Shown here: positions 55,667-64,000 of the stretch, piece after piece
How positions within the stretch are numbered: position 1 is the stretch's first letter
Layout of the letters: every line of letters starts with the position of its first letter
Source of the DNA: Sulfurospirillum diekertiae
GTDB lineage: Bacteria; Campylobacterota; Campylobacteria; Campylobacterales; Sulfurospirillaceae
Assembly (NCBI RefSeq): GCF_011769985.2
Contig: NZ_CP039734.2
Location: 2,046,001-2,110,000, forward strand
Direction of reading: 5' to 3'
DNA: 64,000 nucleotides
Program-made: the position numbers and the translations under genes
The notes under the pieces: model-generated
Told to the model about the DNA's origin: nothing
The model's database searches: none
What the model saw: only the letters and a program-made list of their open reading frames with translations

Positions 55667-57092
55667 TTGGAGAGTAGTAAAAAATTCTATCTTAAAATGG
55701 TATTCTTTCTTTTGCTTACGCTATGCCTTACTTATAGTGCCATTTGGTATCAGTTGCCAGAGATCGCTTGTCTCCTCTTCGCGCTATCTGCTATTTTCAA
55801 CCTTATAATTGTTACAAAACTATACAAAAGTAATACAAAACTAAAAAATGAGCTACGCAAAAATTTTTATATCGATCTTAACACCAAATTGCCAAATCGC
55901 CTTAAATTGCTGAAAGACACGAAAGAACTTGATCCCGATATTGAGTCGACTCTGATTATAATCAATATTGACTCCTTTCAAAATACCAATAACTTTTATG
56001 GACATAATTTTGGTGATAAATTTCTTAAAGTCATTGGTGAATGGCTTCGCCAAAATCTTCCTCCTATTGATGCGACATTGTATAAGTTTGAAGCCGATAT
56101 TTATGCCATTTTAATCCGTGTTCCTTTCAGCGACTACAATCTCAAAAAATACCTCAAAAAAATCTCGATGAAAATCACCAAAGATCGCATTATTTGCGAT
56201 GATGTCGAGGTCGATACAACCCTTTCCATTGGAGCACATCAAGGTAAAAAGAGTCTTTTGAAACTCGCATCCATTGCTTGTAAAGAAGCTAAAAATAAAC
56301 GTTTGCCGTATATTATCTATGATAAAAGTAGTCATAAAGAAGCCGAGTACCATCACAATATGATGATGAGTCATACCCTCAAAGAAGCGCTTGCAAAAGA
56401 TTATGTCATTCCTTTTTTCCAACCTATTTTATGTCTCCATACGAATGAGATCGAAAAGTTTGAAACCTTAATGCGCATCAAAAAAGAAGATGGAAATTAT
56501 TACCTTCCAGCAGAATTTTTAGATGTCGCCAAACACTCTAAAATCTACTCTAAACTCTCTATGTCACTCATTCAAAAAGCATTTGAAACCTTTCAAATCT
56601 CGTCAAGTAGCTTTTCGATCAACCTCTCTTACCTTGATATGACGAACATTGTTACCACAACCTTTATCCTCGAAAAGCTTGAAGAGTTCAACGTGGGGCC
56701 ATGGGTTATTTTTGAGATTTTAGAGAGTGATGGTATTGAAAATTATGAAGCCATCGCCAAATTTATTGACCAAGTCAAAATCCTATGGTGCCAAAATCGC
56801 CATTGATGATTTTGGCTCAGGCTACTCTAACTTTGAACGGCTGACCGAACTTAGAGTTGATTTTATTAAGGTTGATGGAAGTTTGATTAAAAATATTCAT
56901 CAAAATGAAGAGACGAAAATCATCGTTAAAACGATTGTCAACTTTGCCAAAGAGCTTAATATCAAAACCATTGCAGAATATGTCCACTCAGAAGAAGTTC
57001 TCGCGTGCGTTAAAGAGGTCGGGATTGATTATGCGCAAGGCTTTTACATTGGTAAACCAAACCCAAAACTTCCACCTACGGCTTCACATTAA
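55667..57092 (+). pseudogene. GGDEF-EAL protein, broken by a frameshift
   Basis: About 475 codons in two frames. TTG 55667 has AAAGGA 5 bases before it. Two membrane helices (about 10-50) precede a GGDEF domain that is degenerate (FEADIYAIL at the active loop). An EAL domain then has FETLMRI for the usual EAL block and INLSYLDM. In the run CAAAATCC at about 56778-56785 an extra A ends the frame. The second frame continues with SYGAKIAIDDFGSGYSNF, FIKVDGSLIK and IAEYVHSEEV, including the catalytic Asp pair. Removing one base would give an EAL-type phosphodiesterase of c-di-GMP. As given it is truncated. The final 9 bases overlap the convergent transporter. Confidence 0.75.
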
Positions 57093-57992
57093 CACTTTTT
57101 TTTTGACAAATAAACAGAGATAAATTCCTCCAAAAATCAAAAGGATACCACCTAAATGGTACCATTCTAAACGCTCACCTAAAAAAAGATACGCTAAGAA
57201 GCTTCCAAACAGTGGCATCAAATGGGTAAATTGTCCTGTTTTTCCAGCACCAATGTGAGCGATGCCATAATGCCACAAATAGTAGCAAAGAATAGATGTA
57301 AACAAAACGACATAAGCAATCACCCACGTGTAGTGTGTTAGGATCATCACTTCACGCTCCCACGTGTATCCTTGTGCAAGGTAAAAAGGCAATAGCATAA
57401 CTAAACCTAAGCTCACCGTCGTAATAAAAAACTCAAAATTACTCAAGCTCGAAGGCCTAAATTTAACCAAAACACTGTAACTTGCCCAACATAAAGATGA
57501 GGCAATCACCCAAAAATCACCTGAATTGAAACTCAAGGTAAGAATACTTTGGACATCACCTTTAAGCACTAAAAAAATGACGCCTAGGGTTGAGAGAAGA
57601 ATGCCGGAAACCTGTAGTTTAGAAATACGTGTTTTTAAAATTACAAAAGAGAGTAAAACAATAATGATTGGAATTGAGGAGTTAATCAACAACGCATTCG
57701 TCGCGGTTGTCTTTTGAAGTCCAATATACAAGAGTGTATTAAATGCTGCAATACCAAGGGCTGAAAGCACGACTAAAATACCAAAATGCGCTCTTAATGC
57801 TCTCCCAATTTTCTTTACATGTAAAAGTAAAAAAGGCAAAGTGACCACAAAAACACCTAACCATCTAAAGAATGCTAATTCCCAAGGTTCAATGGCTCCA
57901 GCAACAAATCGTCCGAGAACAAAATTGGCAGACCAAAAGAGCACACATAACACTAAGAGAACATAAACTTGCATTGGTATCCTTTTTTGCAA
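57084..57992 (-). CDS. EamA/DMT-family transporter
   Basis: 302 residues with ten predicted helices in two EamA repeats: FWSANFVLGRFVAGAIEPWE in the first, FWVIASSLCWASYSVLVKF in the second. It probably exports a small metabolite through the inner membrane; the substrate is unknown. It is divergent from the HD-domain gene and converges on the EAL gene. Palindrome 57815 is read as Leu-His-Val-Lys. Confidence 0.88.
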   Translation of the reverse strand: MQKRIPMQVYVLLVLCVLFWSANFVLGRFVAGAIEPWELAFFRWLGVFVVTLPFLLLHVKKIGRALRAHFGILVVLSALGIAAFNTLLYIGLQKTTATNALLINSSIPIIIVLLSFVILKTRISKLQVSGILLSTLGVIFLVLKGDVQSILTLSFNSGDFWVIASSLCWASYSVLVKFRPSSLSNFEFFITTVSLGLVMLLPFYLAQGYTWEREVMILTHYTWVIAYVVLFTSILCYYLWHYGIAHIGAGKTGQFTHLMPLFGSFLAYLFLGERLEWYHLGGILLIFGGIYLCLFVKKKVLM

Positions 57993-58036
57993 AGCGTGAT
58001 TATAACAAATATAACGCCGTTACAACAGTAGCGCTC

Positions 58037-58042
58037 TATAAT
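58037..58042 (+). promoter_or_regulatory. Putative -10 element of the HD-domain gene
   Basis: TATAAT in CTCTATAATTTAAA, 36 bases before ATG 58078, followed by AAGGAG at 58064-58069, eight bases before the start codon. Confidence 0.4.
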
Positions 58043-58077
58043 TTAAACCGTAAAAGGAATTGTAAGGAGACTTCAGT

Positions 58078-59315
58078 ATGTACCATCAGCTTAATCTACG
58101 AGAAGTGACATATGTTCTCACGGAAGCACTTGATTATGTTGGCATCAATGATATACATCATGGTAAACGCGTTGCCTACATAGCCTATGAAATAGGCAAA
58201 AATCTAGGATTGAGACAATCCAAATTAGACAAAATTATGCTCATGGCAATGCTACATGATTGCGGGGTCTCATTAACCGATGTGCACAACTCTATTGTGA
58301 ATAATCTTGATTGGGAAGATTCTCAAATTCACAGTGAACGAGGGGCTAAACTACTTCAAAGCGTTCCAATTTACACTGAATTTTCAGACATCATTGCTTT
58401 GCATCATACCCATTGGGAACACTTTTTACCTCAAATTGATAACGATATAAAACTTTATGCAAATCTTATCTATTTAAGTGATCGTATCGATGCTCTTCGT
58501 TCACAATTTGGAGCCCATTTATCTCAAGAAAAAGAGTATATTCGCTCCATTATCCGTACATATACTCCAGAATTATTTGCACCAAAACTATGTGAAGCCT
58601 TTATAGAGCTTTCTCATACGGATTTCTTTTGGCATTATTTAGAATCAGATCCACTACACTACTACTTCAAAGAATGGGTTGAAAAAGGAAAAATAGAAAC
58701 GGTACATTTTAGTCTATTAAAAAGCATCGCCAGTATGTTTGCCAACATTGTTGACGCCAAAGATCATTCAAACCAACATCAATCCTTGATGGTTGCTTCT
58801 TTAGCACGCACGATTGCTGGGTTATGTCATTTATCAATTGGGGAGCAAGATGAAATTGAACTTGCCGCTTTATTTCAAAATCTAGGGAAACTCAGAATTC
58901 CTGATGCCATTCTTAAAAAGAGCACCTCTTTAAGCGATGACGAGCAGATTAAAATCAGGCGACAAGGATTTGATACACAGATTATTTTGCGCCAAATTAA
59001 GGGATTTGATTATATTACCAAAAATTATTTCATCCTATTATAAAGAGATGATGTCAACACTGCAAGGAAAAAACATACCAAACAAAACAAAACACTTTCA
59101 TTCCTTTAGAAACATCTATTTTAATGATTGCAAATACGTTTCTGACACAACTGCATAACGCAACCAAAGAGTCCATAACACCCGCAGAAATAGAGACTCT
59201 TTTAGACACACTAATCACTCAATCCCACCAACTTGAAACACCTATGAAAGAAGAGATAGCCTTATATCTTAAGTGCTATTGTGAAAAAGGAATCGCGCCT
59301 ATTGTTTACATGTAA
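58078..59315 (+). pseudogene. Tandem HD-domain protein, two frameshifts
   Basis: About 412 codons in three frames. The first HD domain is good: HGKRVAYIAYEIGKN, MLHDCGVSL and IIALHHTHW. The second lacks the HD pair (FQNLGKLRIPDAILKK), resembling a dead HD-GYP domain. After GFDYITK an extra A (run near 59021-59025) gives a stop at 59041. The next frame reads IISSYYKEMMSTLQGKN up to FHS. A second shift near 59100 restores PLETSILMIANTFLTQLHN and the tail. The last codons are GTT TAC ATG TAA: the palindrome at 59306 forms the stop. If repaired, it would be a metal-dependent phosphohydrolase with one catalytic HD domain. Confidence 0.7.
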
Positions 59316-59390
59316 AATCATTTTCCCGTCACCTTCTTTTAGTGGGATTATGATAAAATTAACTTTGGTCATACTCAAGAGGAGTTGTCA

Positions 59391-61856
59391 ATGCGGGCAC
59401 TTATCTTTTGTTTATTTTTCTACATAACACTCTTTGCAAATCATCATCGTGAACCTATTTCATTACAACTTACATGGTTGCACCAATTCCAATCCGCAGG
59501 ATTTTACGTTGCACAAGAAAAAGGTTTTTATGAAGACCTTGATCTCAATGTAACCATTAAAGAGTATCAAAAAGGGCTCAATGTTGTCGATGCAGTTCTT
59601 GCGAAAAAGAGCACGTATGGCATCGGAAGATCTTCTCTCATTATTGACCGTAGCAATCATAAACCCGTTGTTGCACTTATGGCTCTTTTTCAATATGACC
59701 CTTCTATTCTTATTACCACCAATCCCACGATTCAAACACCACAAGACCTTTTCAATCGCACTATTATGATGAGTCTTGATAAATTAAATTCTGCATCCAT
59801 GATTTCAATGCTTTTAAGTCATGGTGTCAAAGTGGAAGACATCTTTGTACAAGAACCCTCTTTCAATATTGAAGATCTCATTCAACACAAAATTGATGCC
59901 ATGGCATGTTATATCTCAAATGAGCCTTTTACCCTTTCTAAACAAAATATTCCCTATACCATTTTAAATCCGAAAGAATATGGTTTTAATTTTTATGGTG
60001 ACATTCTTTTCACGTCAGAAGATGAACTTACCTTGCATAAAGAGCGTGCAAAACGCTTTTACACAGCAACCAAACAAGGATGGGAATGGGCATTTGAGCA
60101 TATTCCTGAAACAGCACAGCTCATTTATGAAAAATACAATACCCAAAACAAAAGCTTAGAAGCGCTGATTTATGAAGGAGAGACGCTCAAAAAGCTTGCT
60201 TTTGATGATGACAAACCTTATGGGACACTAGAACCTGAAAAAGTTGAAGCTATTCGTAATGTTTATAAAAGAAGCGGCATGCTGCAAAACATCCATTCGC
60301 TAGAAGGTTTTATTGACCCTCTCCATTTTGCCAAAGATATCGTAAAAATAGGTGTTTTAGCAAGCAGGGAAGACCAAGAAATCATGCCAAAGACATGGAG
60401 TAATAGCGAACAATACCTCAGTGACCTTTTTACTTCCCATCAATTTGTCATCATACCCCTTTCATTTGAAGAGATGGAAAAAAAAATTCAACACGGTGAT
60501 TTAGACTTTATTATTACCAATCCAATGTTTTCCATTCAACTATCACAAGCCTATGGAATCAGTCAAATTGCAACAATAAGCCCTCGCTACAAAAATCACT
60601 TCTACAGTGAATATGGCAGTGTCATTTTCACCAAAGCTGATGCCACTATTGAACGATTCAATGATCTCCATGAGAAAAAAATAGGTGCCGTTTCACCACG
60701 CTCATTTGGTGGTTATCTCTTAGGGATGAAAGAGATCGGTATGCCCTCATTAGAAAAAAATATTCTCTTTTTTGGCACACATGCTAACGTAGTCAAAGCT
60801 GTTCTTGAAGGTCGTGTTGACGCCGGTATCATTCGAACCGATGTATTGGAAAACATGCAAGAAGACAATCTTATCTCGTTGAGCGATATTAAAATTCTCC
60901 ATGCAAAGAAGTATCCTGATTTTCCTTTTCTTGTTAGTACCGAGCTTTATCCAGAATGGGTACTTGCCAAAACATCTCATGCTTCAGAATACCTTACCAA
61001 TGAAGTGCTTAGCACCCTTTTGAAATTTTCCTCAAAACCAAAAAACAAACAAGAATTTCGATTGACGACTCCTCTAGATAACTCAAAAGTCCATGCGTTG
61101 ATGCAAGAGTTTAATATCTATCCCTACCAGAAAGAGCCCTATACCTTCACAGATGCTCTTTTAAAATACAAATACTTTTTTTTAGGGCTTTTTATTCCCT
61201 TTATCATGGCGATCTTCTTTATAATGCATATCCAACGACTCAATAAAAAATTACGCGAACATGCCATAGAGATTGGAAATTTTAATGCGACTTTAGAGCA
61301 TGAAGTAGAAGAGAGAACCCATCAGCTCACCTTACTCAATTCAAAACTTAAAGAACTTGCCAATACGGATGAACTGACCAGAATAGATAACCGCAGACAT
61401 TTTTTCCTTCTTGCAACACAATATTTTTATTCATCTAAGCGTAACAACCTAGAACTTTATATTTTTTCCTTAGATATAGACCTATTCAAACAGGTTAATG
61501 ACACCTACGGTCATGCGATAGGAGATGAAGTGCTCAAATCTTTCTGCCATACGATTAAAGAGATCATCAGGCAAAGTGATCTTTTTGGTCGTATTGGTGG
61601 AGAGGAATTTTGTATCTGCATTCAAAATACAACGCTTGAAGGGGCAACAACCCTTGCCGAAAAAATTAGAGAAAGCATTCAAAATACAACCACAATCGTC
61701 GGCACTCAAGAACTTCCAAAAATTACCGTCAGTATTGGTATCAGTAGCATACAAAAGGGGGATAACGAAATTTTTGACATCATTAAACGCTCTGATGAAG
61801 CGCTTTATCGGGCAAAACGCAATGGCAGAAACCAAGTACAAATCATCTTAAAATAG
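59391..61856 (+). CDS. Two-sensor substrate-binding/diguanylate cyclase fusion
   Basis: 821 residues. A signal peptide is followed by an NMT1/THI5-type binding domain (ISLQLTWLHQFQSAGFYVAQ, about residues 20-300). A second, PhnD-like binding domain follows (IGVLASREDQEIM, DFIITNPMFS, about 310-570). After a membrane helix (about 592-614) and a short coil comes a GGDEF domain with an intact active site (GGEEF, about 735-739). An RxxD inhibitory site (RQSD) lies five residues before it. It probably senses periplasmic ligands and makes c-di-GMP. TTG 59385 is the upstream alternative; ATG 59391 is chosen because AGGAG lies 6 bases upstream. Confidence 0.88.
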   Translation: MRALIFCLFFYITLFANHHREPISLQLTWLHQFQSAGFYVAQEKGFYEDLDLNVTIKEYQKGLNVVDAVLAKKSTYGIGRSSLIIDRSNHKPVVALMALFQYDPSILITTNPTIQTPQDLFNRTIMMSLDKLNSASMISMLLSHGVKVEDIFVQEPSFNIEDLIQHKIDAMACYISNEPFTLSKQNIPYTILNPKEYGFNFYGDILFTSEDELTLHKERAKRFYTATKQGWEWAFEHIPETAQLIYEKYNTQNKSLEALIYEGETLKKLAFDDDKPYGTLEPEKVEAIRNVYKRSGMLQNIHSLEGFIDPLHFAKDIVKIGVLASREDQEIMPKTWSNSEQYLSDLFTSHQFVIIPLSFEEMEKKIQHGDLDFIITNPMFSIQLSQAYGISQIATISPRYKNHFYSEYGSVIFTKADATIERFNDLHEKKIGAVSPRSFGGYLLGMKEIGMPSLEKNILFFGTHANVVKAVLEGRVDAGIIRTDVLENMQEDNLISLSDIKILHAKKYPDFPFLVSTELYPEWVLAKTSHASEYLTNEVLSTLLKFSSKPKNKQEFRLTTPLDNSKVHALMQEFNIYPYQKEPYTFTDALLKYKYFFLGLFIPFIMAIFFIMHIQRLNKKLREHAIEIGNFNATLEHEVEERTHQLTLLNSKLKELANTDELTRIDNRRHFFLLATQYFYSSKRNNLELYIFSLDIDLFKQVNDTYGHAIGDEVLKSFCHTIKEIIRQSDLFGRIGGEEFCICIQNTTLEGATTLAEKIRESIQNTTTIVGTQELPKITVSIGISSIQKGDNEIFDIIKRSDEALYRAKRNGRNQVQIILK

Positions 61857-61949
61857 ATTTTGATCGATATTTTAGGTTTCCGTTTATAATAAGAGTTGAA
61901 CTTCTTGAGTTTAACTTCTTTAATTAAGAGTTTATTTATCCGAGTTGGC

Positions 61950-61955
61950 TATAAT
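61950..61955 (+). promoter_or_regulatory. Putative -10 element of tpx
   Basis: TATAAT in GGCTATAATTTT, 29 bases before the tpx start, with AAAAGGA at 61972-61978 as ribosome site. The 127-base gap upstream also holds imperfect AACTTCTT repeats (61899 and 61914) of unknown meaning. Confidence 0.45.
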
Positions 61956-61983
61956 TTTCATATATTTTTAAAAAAGGACACAC

Positions 61984-62526
61984 ATGTCATCAACCAAACT
62001 CAAAGGCAATCCAGTCGCTCTTGCAGGTAAAGAAATTAACGTCGGAGACAAAGCTCCAATCGTTAAAGTCGTCGCAAAAGATTTAAGTGAACTTACTATC
62101 GGTGGACCAAGTGATAAAACACAAATCATTGTCATCGTACCTTCTTTAGACACGGCTGTTTGTGCACAAGAGACACGTACCTTTAACACAAAAGCTGCTG
62201 CGATCAAAGATGCAACAGTTGTTGTTGTTTCTATGGATCTTCCTTTTGCAATGGGACGCTTTTGTACCACAGAAGGCATTGAAAACCTTCAAGTAGGCAG
62301 TGACTTTAGAGAAAAAGCAACAGCAAACGCTTACGGTGTTCTAATTGCAGATGGTCCACTTAAAGGATTAAGTGCAAGAGCTATTTTTGTTGTCGATAAA
62401 AGTGGTAAAGTTGTTTATAAAGAGATTTGCCCAGAAATTACGGAAGAACCAAACTATGAAGCAGCATTATGCGCGCTTAAAGAGACAGCAGCTCCAGCAC
62501 ATCACTGCGGCTGTGGTGCAAAATAA
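61984..62526 (+). CDS. tpx: Thiol peroxidase Tpx with Cys-rich tail
   Basis: 180 residues; atypical 2-Cys peroxiredoxin that reduces hydrogen and alkyl peroxides. The core motif VPSLDTAVCAQETRTFN carries the peroxidatic Cys60, and FCTTEGIEN the resolving Cys94. The C-terminus carries an additional HHCGCGAK tail at 173-180, not part of the usual fold, which might bind metal or serve as an extra redox site. It starts with its own -10 and converges on the small gene at 62530-62778 with 3 bases between stops. Confidence 0.92.
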   Translation: MSSTKLKGNPVALAGKEINVGDKAPIVKVVAKDLSELTIGGPSDKTQIIVIVPSLDTAVCAQETRTFNTKAAAIKDATVVVVSMDLPFAMGRFCTTEGIENLQVGSDFREKATANAYGVLIADGPLKGLSARAIFVVDKSGKVVYKEICPEITEEPNYEAALCALKETAAPAHHCGCGAK

Positions 62527-62529
62527 CGC

Positions 62530-62778
62530 TTAACTCATTCCTGCTCCTTCTTGTGTCTGTGAAAGCCACAAGAGGAGTTCCTCCATTTTTAAAATCATCT
62601 TTACATCAACACTCTTTTCAGGAAAATCCAAGATCGTCTCCATCAAAGCTCTATTTTGTAAAAAAGCAATGTCATAGAGTGCTGCTTTTTCAATAATTTT
62701 TTCTAAAACAGTATTATGCTCAAGTGTTGTTGCGCTCTTCTGTACAGCTTGATACTGCGATAATCCTTGTCGCATCAT
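62530..62778 (-). CDS. Small protein of unknown function
   Basis: 82 residues, Leu- and Glu-rich, probably all helical, without signal peptide or membrane segment. I do not recognise a family. It overlaps pgeF by 4 bases, so it is read from the same message as pgeF and riboflavin synthase. Confidence 0.6.
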   Translation of the reverse strand: MMRQGLSQYQAVQKSATTLEHNTVLEKIIEKAALYDIAFLQNRALMETILDFPEKSVDVKMILKMEELLLWLSQTQEGAGMS

Positions 62779-63452
62779 AGTGCAATGACTCCTGCAAAAC
62801 GTCCTGTTATTTTATCTCTTCGGTACGAAAAATAATTATGATTACTGCAACTGCACTCTTTTGAAATTTCAAGATGCTCAGGTTTAATGCCAAGTTCCAA
62901 GAAGACGTCACGATTGTAGTGCTGTAAATCTAAAAAATACTTTTTATCTTGGATATGTACAAATTTTTCAAACCCTGTAATCACTTCTTCACCCACTTCA
63001 TAGCAACACGCATGAATTGAAGGACCCATAAAAATACGCAGCTCGTGCATATGTGTACCAAACGCTTCTTGCATAGCCAATGCACACTTTTGTCCTATGT
63101 TCAACTGGCTACCCGCACGTCCCGCATGTGCGACACCAATGGCTTGATGAACTGCATCGTAATATAAAATTGGAATGCAATCTGCAACCATAACACACAG
63201 GGCAATATCAGGGTGCTCAGTAATCATCGCATCACAGGTTGGCATTTCTTCATCACCATGTTCAATCAAGACCACTTTATCGCCATGGATTTGATCCATA
63301 AAAACCAGTTTGGAAACGCCCATATTTTCTTGTAAAAGTTCTCTATTTTTTTTTACATGTAAAGGATCGTCACCCACATGTAAAGCGAGATTAAGACTAT
63401 CAAAGGGCGCTTGACTGACGCCTCCAAACCTCGTTGTAAAACGATACTGCAT
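62775..63452 (-). CDS. pgeF: PgeF/YfiH-type polyphenol oxidase-family protein
   Basis: 225 residues. TRFGGVSQAPFDSLNL at the start, then CVMVADCIPILYYD and GVAHAGRAGSQLNI and the ending SYRRDKITGRFAGVIAL match the laccase-domain family. These proteins remove misincorporated residues from peptidoglycan precursors or act as purine nucleoside enzymes. The Cys and His of the zinc site are present. An ATG at 63488 would add 12 residues. ATG 63452 is preferred because it overlaps the riboflavin synthase stop (TGATG). Palindrome 63353 is Leu-His-Val-Lys, and a partial copy follows 20 bases on. Confidence 0.85.
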   Translation of the reverse strand: MQYRFTTRFGGVSQAPFDSLNLALHVGDDPLHVKKNRELLQENMGVSKLVFMDQIHGDKVVLIEHGDEEMPTCDAMITEHPDIALCVMVADCIPILYYDAVHQAIGVAHAGRAGSQLNIGQKCALAMQEAFGTHMHELRIFMGPSIHACCYEVGEEVITGFEKFVHIQDKKYFLDLQHYNRDVFLELGIKPEHLEISKECSCSNHNYFSYRRDKITGRFAGVIAL

Positions 63453-64000
63453 CAGTAGATCGCCATAATACGATCGACTCCGTTCCAATCAAGCGCATCT
63501 TTTTTTTGAAACATATGGTAAAGATACCGTGCAAACATATCGGTTTCAACATTAACTTTACGTCCGATTTTATAACTCCCAATCAATGTTTTTTCGAGAG
63601 TATGAGGAATAATCGTTAGCCGAAAACTCTTTTTGCTGACATCATTGACCGTCAAACTCACGCCATCAATGGTAATACTTCCTTTAGGAATCACAAACGT
63701 GATCTGTTTTTCAGGAATGCTAACTTCGATATCGAGCCCATTTTCTCTTTGGTTTAAATGCTCTATCACACCCACACAATCCACATGCCCCTGAACCATA
63801 TGCCCATCAAGACGATCACCTAGGGCAAGAGCTGGCTCAATATGCACTTTCCCTTTCAGGTTTTCAACGGCAAGTAAAGACCTACTTTCCAAAGAGAGTT
63901 CCACACTAAAACCACCTTCAAAAAGCTGGATAACGGTCAAACATGCACCATTAACGGCAATGCTGTCACCAATTTTAGGCTTATAGGTCGCACGAAGCGT
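63452..64000 (-). CDS. ribE: Riboflavin synthase, N-terminus beyond window edge
   Basis: 183 visible codons. Two lumazine-binding repeats are seen: IGDSIAVNGACLTVIQLFEG in the first and IPKGSITIDGVSLTVNDVS in the second, with MVQGHVDCVGVIEHL between. The enzyme dismutates two 6,7-dimethyl-8-ribityllumazine to riboflavin. The missing part should be about 20 residues, starting with an MFTGL-type sequence. An ATG-like start at 63940 is internal and not the true one. Confidence 0.92.
   Translation of the reverse strand, partial: TLRATYKPKIGDSIAVNGACLTVIQLFEGGFSVELSLESRSLLAVENLKGKVHIEPALALGDRLDGHMVQGHVDCVGVIEHLNQRENGLDIEVSIPEKQITFVIPKGSITIDGVSLTVNDVSKKSFRLTIIPHTLEKTLIGSYKIGRKVNVETDMFARYLYHMFQKKDALDWNGVDRIMAIY

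Larger units (their letters stand above)
1492..63362. repeat. Dispersed iterated palindrome TTACATGTAA (28 exact copies)
   Basis: Exact copies of the self-complementary 10-mer start at 1492, 4331, 8214, 8236, 10995, 13916, 15588, 19124, 21585, 22503, 29309, 32483, 34275, 34884, 35745, 35955, 39063, 40079, 40929, 41096, 47399, 49510, 50096, 51290, 53764, 57815, 59306 and 63353. Eighteen extend to TTTACATGTAAA. Near copies with one change start at 48935 and 50894. Only the pair at 8214/8236 is intergenic. Inside genes the motif is read as Leu-His-Val-(Lys/Asn/Arg) 12 times and as x-Thr-Cys-(Lys/Asn) 13 times. Once, at 59306, it supplies a stop codon in the third frame. With about 62% A+T, roughly 0.2 copies are expected by chance. 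The coordinates of this entry span the first to the last copy, not a continuous element. Confidence 0.95.

Noticed and set aside
56770-56790. Programmed frameshift in the EAL gene
   Set aside because: A short A-run only; the downstream frame has no ribosome site, so simple mutation or read error is likelier.
1492-63362. The palindrome as a transcription-factor operator
   Set aside because: Almost all copies are inside genes, far from starts, on either strand and in unrelated operons.
1492-63362. The palindrome as a classical DNA uptake sequence
   Set aside because: Known uptake sequences of Neisseria and Haemophilus are not perfect palindromes; the idea remains only as a possibility in the finding.
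1-64000. tRNA, rRNA, CRISPR array, prophage or insertion sequence
   Set aside because: No cloverleaf-like gene, repeat-spacer pattern, integrase or transposase frame was seen by eye; a dedicated search was not possible.

Overview
The window looks like a chromosomal segment of a member of the Campylobacterota, most likely Sulfurospirillum or a close relative. The evidence is gene content and order: der-aroK-trpS-serS followed by a PflB-like TPR protein, and cheY-prmA-ftsH-psd-like-pssA, both resemble Campylobacter arrangements as I recall them. A PglB oligosaccharyltransferase, CcoI/CcoS and AT-rich coding sequence agree. No rRNA, tRNA, CRISPR array, prophage or insertion sequence was seen. 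No gene-free stretch exceeds 300 bases.

Layout. 1-8.2 kb: the end of a DMT exporter, a MscS channel, then a plus-strand housekeeping run (der, aroK, trpS, serS, PflB-like). 8.2-16.9 kb, minus strand: leuA with a probable leucine-rich leader peptide, pssA, a Psd-like protein that appears to have lost its cleavage site, ftsH, prmA, cheY, hisA, hisH and a PDC sensor protein. 16.9-39.7 kb, minus strand: a large surface-polysaccharide locus. It holds pglB, a WbpM/PglF-type dehydratase split by a frameshift, WbpL- and WbpV-like genes, four family-2 glycosyltransferases, an acetyltransferase, a Wzx flippase, a CDP-3,6-dideoxyhexose branch (rfbF, rfbG, rfbH, a YerE-like TPP enzyme and a frameshifted reductase), the dTDP-rhamnose genes rmlABCD with a periplasmic-type DNA ligase inside the operon, and a phosphohexomutase. 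40.5-52.2 kb: lipid A and core LPS assembly. On the plus strand are waaC, htrB, waaL, several glycosyltransferases and waaF; converging on them are the ADP-heptose genes gmhA, hldE, hldD, gmhB and a TPR protein. 52.4-64 kb: a small cytochrome c, ccoS-ccoI, a frameshifted GGDEF/EAL protein, a second DMT exporter, a frameshifted tandem-HD protein, a two-sensor diguanylate cyclase, tpx, a small unknown gene, pgeF and the end of riboflavin synthase.

How the genes fit together. The locus can be read as one envelope programme: nucleotide-sugar synthesis (dTDP-rhamnose, CDP-dideoxyhexose, UDP-QuiNAc-type sugar), a WbpL-like initiating transferase, glycosyltransferases, Wzx export and a WaaL-type ligase, on a heptose core made by hldE/hldD/gmhA/gmhB and WaaC/WaaF. 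The CDP branch resembles the route to yersiniose, a C-4 branched sugar.

The strongest signal outside ordinary annotation is a dispersed perfect palindrome, TTACATGTAA, usually extended to TTTACATGTAAA. I count 28 exact copies of the 10-mer in 64 kb; 26 lie inside genes, in either of the two reading frames that avoid a stop. By base composition fewer than one copy would be expected. It behaves like a highly iterated palindrome rather than an operator, and I know of no description of it in this group. Several accessory genes carry homopolymer frameshifts while the housekeeping genes are all intact.
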